Assembly: GCA_004563405.1 (NCBI GenBank)
Contig: SFTH01000040.1
Coordinates: forward strand, 1-5,564
Source of the DNA: a bacterium
GTDB taxonomy: Bacteria; Bacillota; Clostridia; Christensenellales; Aristaeellaceae
Reading direction: 5' to 3'
Length of the DNA: 5,564 bases
The translations under genes were made by a program, and so were the position numbers. Below, in pieces: positions 4,532 to 5,564 of the stretch (its first letter is position 1; each line of letters starts with the position of its first letter). The notes below the pieces were generated by a model. That model was given only the letters and a program-made list of their open reading frames with translations, was not told where the DNA came from and did not search any database.

Positions 4532-5564
4532 ATGCAAAACCGGCTACTGGTTCAACTGCGCGAGGGCAAGCCGCTGACCGGGCGGCAGCTGCTGCTGCTG
4601 ATCGTCCAGCTGAGCATCCCCACCATACTGGCGCAGATTTCCCACATCATCATGCAGTACATCGACGCCTCCATGGTCGGTCAGCTGGGCGCGGCGGATT
4701 CGGCCTCCATCGGGCTGGTGTCCTCCAGCACGTGGCTGCTGGGCGGCGTGTGCTCGGCGGCGGCCACCGGCTTCACAGTGCTGGTGGCGCAGTTCATCGG
4801 CGCGAACCGGATGAAGACGGCGCGCAACATCATGATGCAGTCCTTCGTGGTGGCCACCGGCTTCTCGCTGCTGCTGGCGCTGATCGGGGCCGCGGCCAGC
4901 GGCGCGCTGCCCCACTGGCTGGGCGGCACGCCGGAGATCTGTCCGAATGCCTCCTGGTATTTTCTGGTGTTCGCGCTCTCACTGCCGGCCATGCAGCTTT
5001 GCAACCTGGCCGGCGGCATGCTGCAGTCCAGCGGCAACATGCGCGTGCCCAGCATGCTGCACATCCTGATGTGCGCGCTAGACGTGGTGTTCAACCTGCT
5101 CTTGATCTTCCCGGGCAGCACGGTGCTGGGCGTCCACCTGCCGGGCGCCAACCTGGGCGTGCTGGGCGCGGCGCTGGGCACGGCGCTGGCGCGGGCGGTC
5201 ACGGCGCTTTTGATGCTGTACTTCCTGCTGGCGCAATCCCCGCTGCTGAAGCTGCGGCGCGGCGAGCATCTGAAATTTGAGCCGGCGCACCTGAAGCAGG
5301 CGATCCGCATCGCCGTTCCGGTGGGCTTCGAGCAGCTGGTGATGAGCGGCGCGCAGGTGATGTCCACGCGCATCGTGTCCCCGCTGGGCACGGTGGCCAT
5401 CGCGGCCAACTCCTTCGCCGTCACGGCGGAGAGCCTCTGCTACATGCCCGGCTATGGCATCGGCGCGGCGGCCTCCACGCTGATCGGCCAGAGCATCGGC
5501 GCGGGCCGCCAGGATCTGACGCGCCGCCTGGGCTGGATGACCACGCTCTTCGGCGTCGCCGTGA
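4532..5564 (+). CDS. MATE-family efflux transporter (partial, 3' end outside window)
   Basis: An open frame runs from ATG 4532 to the right edge without a stop: 344 codons of a protein that usually has about 450. MATE proteins export drugs, dyes or metabolites across the cytoplasmic membrane, driven by Na+ or H+. Seen here are a short amphipathic N-terminus and then long hydrophobic segments at about 20-45, 58-88, 100-125, 142-163, 173-193, 206-233, 255-283 and 287-320, with a ninth starting near 334. Family-typical stretches are QYIDASMVGQLG (42-53), GFTVLVAQFIGANR (80-93), the GGMLQSSGNMRVPSM turn (161-175), and in the second half IAANSF (290-295) followed by GYGIGAAASTLIGQSIGAG (307-325). 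The two halves repeat the same pattern, as MATE proteins do. It has its own promoter and lies behind two terminators, so it is a separate unit from the dehydratase. The substrate is unknown. A lipid-linked sugar flippase of the wider MOP superfamily is possible but less likely. Confidence 0.92.
   Translation, partial: MQNRLLVQLREGKPLTGRQLLLLIVQLSIPTILAQISHIIMQYIDASMVGQLGAADSASIGLVSSSTWLLGGVCSAAATGFTVLVAQFIGANRMKTARNIMMQSFVVATGFSLLLALIGAAASGALPHWLGGTPEICPNASWYFLVFALSLPAMQLCNLAGGMLQSSGNMRVPSMLHILMCALDVVFNLLLIFPGSTVLGVHLPGANLGVLGAALGTALARAVTALLMLYFLLAQSPLLKLRRGEHLKFEPAHLKQAIRIAVPVGFEQLVMSGAQVMSTRIVSPLGTVAIAANSFAVTAESLCYMPGYGIGAAASTLIGQSIGAGRQDLTRRLGWMTTLFGVAV

Noticed and set aside
4459..5280. 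273-codon plus-strand open frame overlapping the transporter
   Set aside because: It starts within the transporter's own promoter, and its Ala/Arg/Gly/His-rich translation matches no family. The frame from 4532 gives a clear MATE protein.

Overview
The window looks like a chromosomal piece of a high-GC member of the Clostridia (Firmicutes/Bacillota). This rests on the 5' part of a 16S rRNA gene with a clostridial-type sequence, strong AGGAGG-type ribosome binding sites, a PrsA/SurA-like secreted foldase started from TTG, and GC-ending codons throughout. A narrower placement (for example Christensenellales or Oscillospirales) would be a guess. All alignments and structures here were read by eye.

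Layout. (1) 1-437, minus strand: the first ~435 nt of a 16S rRNA gene, cut by the window's left edge. (2) 438-805: an AT-rich divergent regulatory region. Leftward it holds the rRNA leader and two tandem rRNA promoters. P2 has perfect TTGACA and TATAAT with a 17-bp spacer, and P1 lies ~100 bp upstream with an extended -10. A ladder of A/T tracts repeating about every 10 bp sits behind P2. Rightward it holds the promoter and ribosome binding site of the next gene. (3) 806-1975: a secreted parvulin-type peptidyl-prolyl isomerase/foldase. (4) 2048-3976: a membrane-anchored nucleotide-sugar 4,6-dehydratase of the CapD/WbpM/PglF family, with a probable own promoter in the 72-bp gap. (5) 3941-4286: two copies of a 173-bp tandem repeat that starts inside the last 12 codons of the dehydratase, carries its stop codon and a strong intrinsic terminator, and ends in a nearly invariant ~59-nt block. 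(6) 4287-4531: a spacer with a TTGACA-17-TAATAT promoter and a ribosome binding site. (7) 4532 to the right edge: the first 344 codons of a MATE-family multidrug/toxin exporter.

How the genes fit together. The foldase acts outside the membrane on exported proteins. The dehydratase makes a 4-keto-6-deoxy nucleotide sugar for surface glycans or protein glycosylation. The transporter is a separate transcription unit behind the double terminator. These are envelope-related genes next to an rRNA operon and do not form an obvious single pathway. I see no mobile-element gene, CRISPR array or defence system. The most unusual element is the duplicated gene-tail/terminator unit, whose copies differ by a compensatory base-pair change in a second hairpin.
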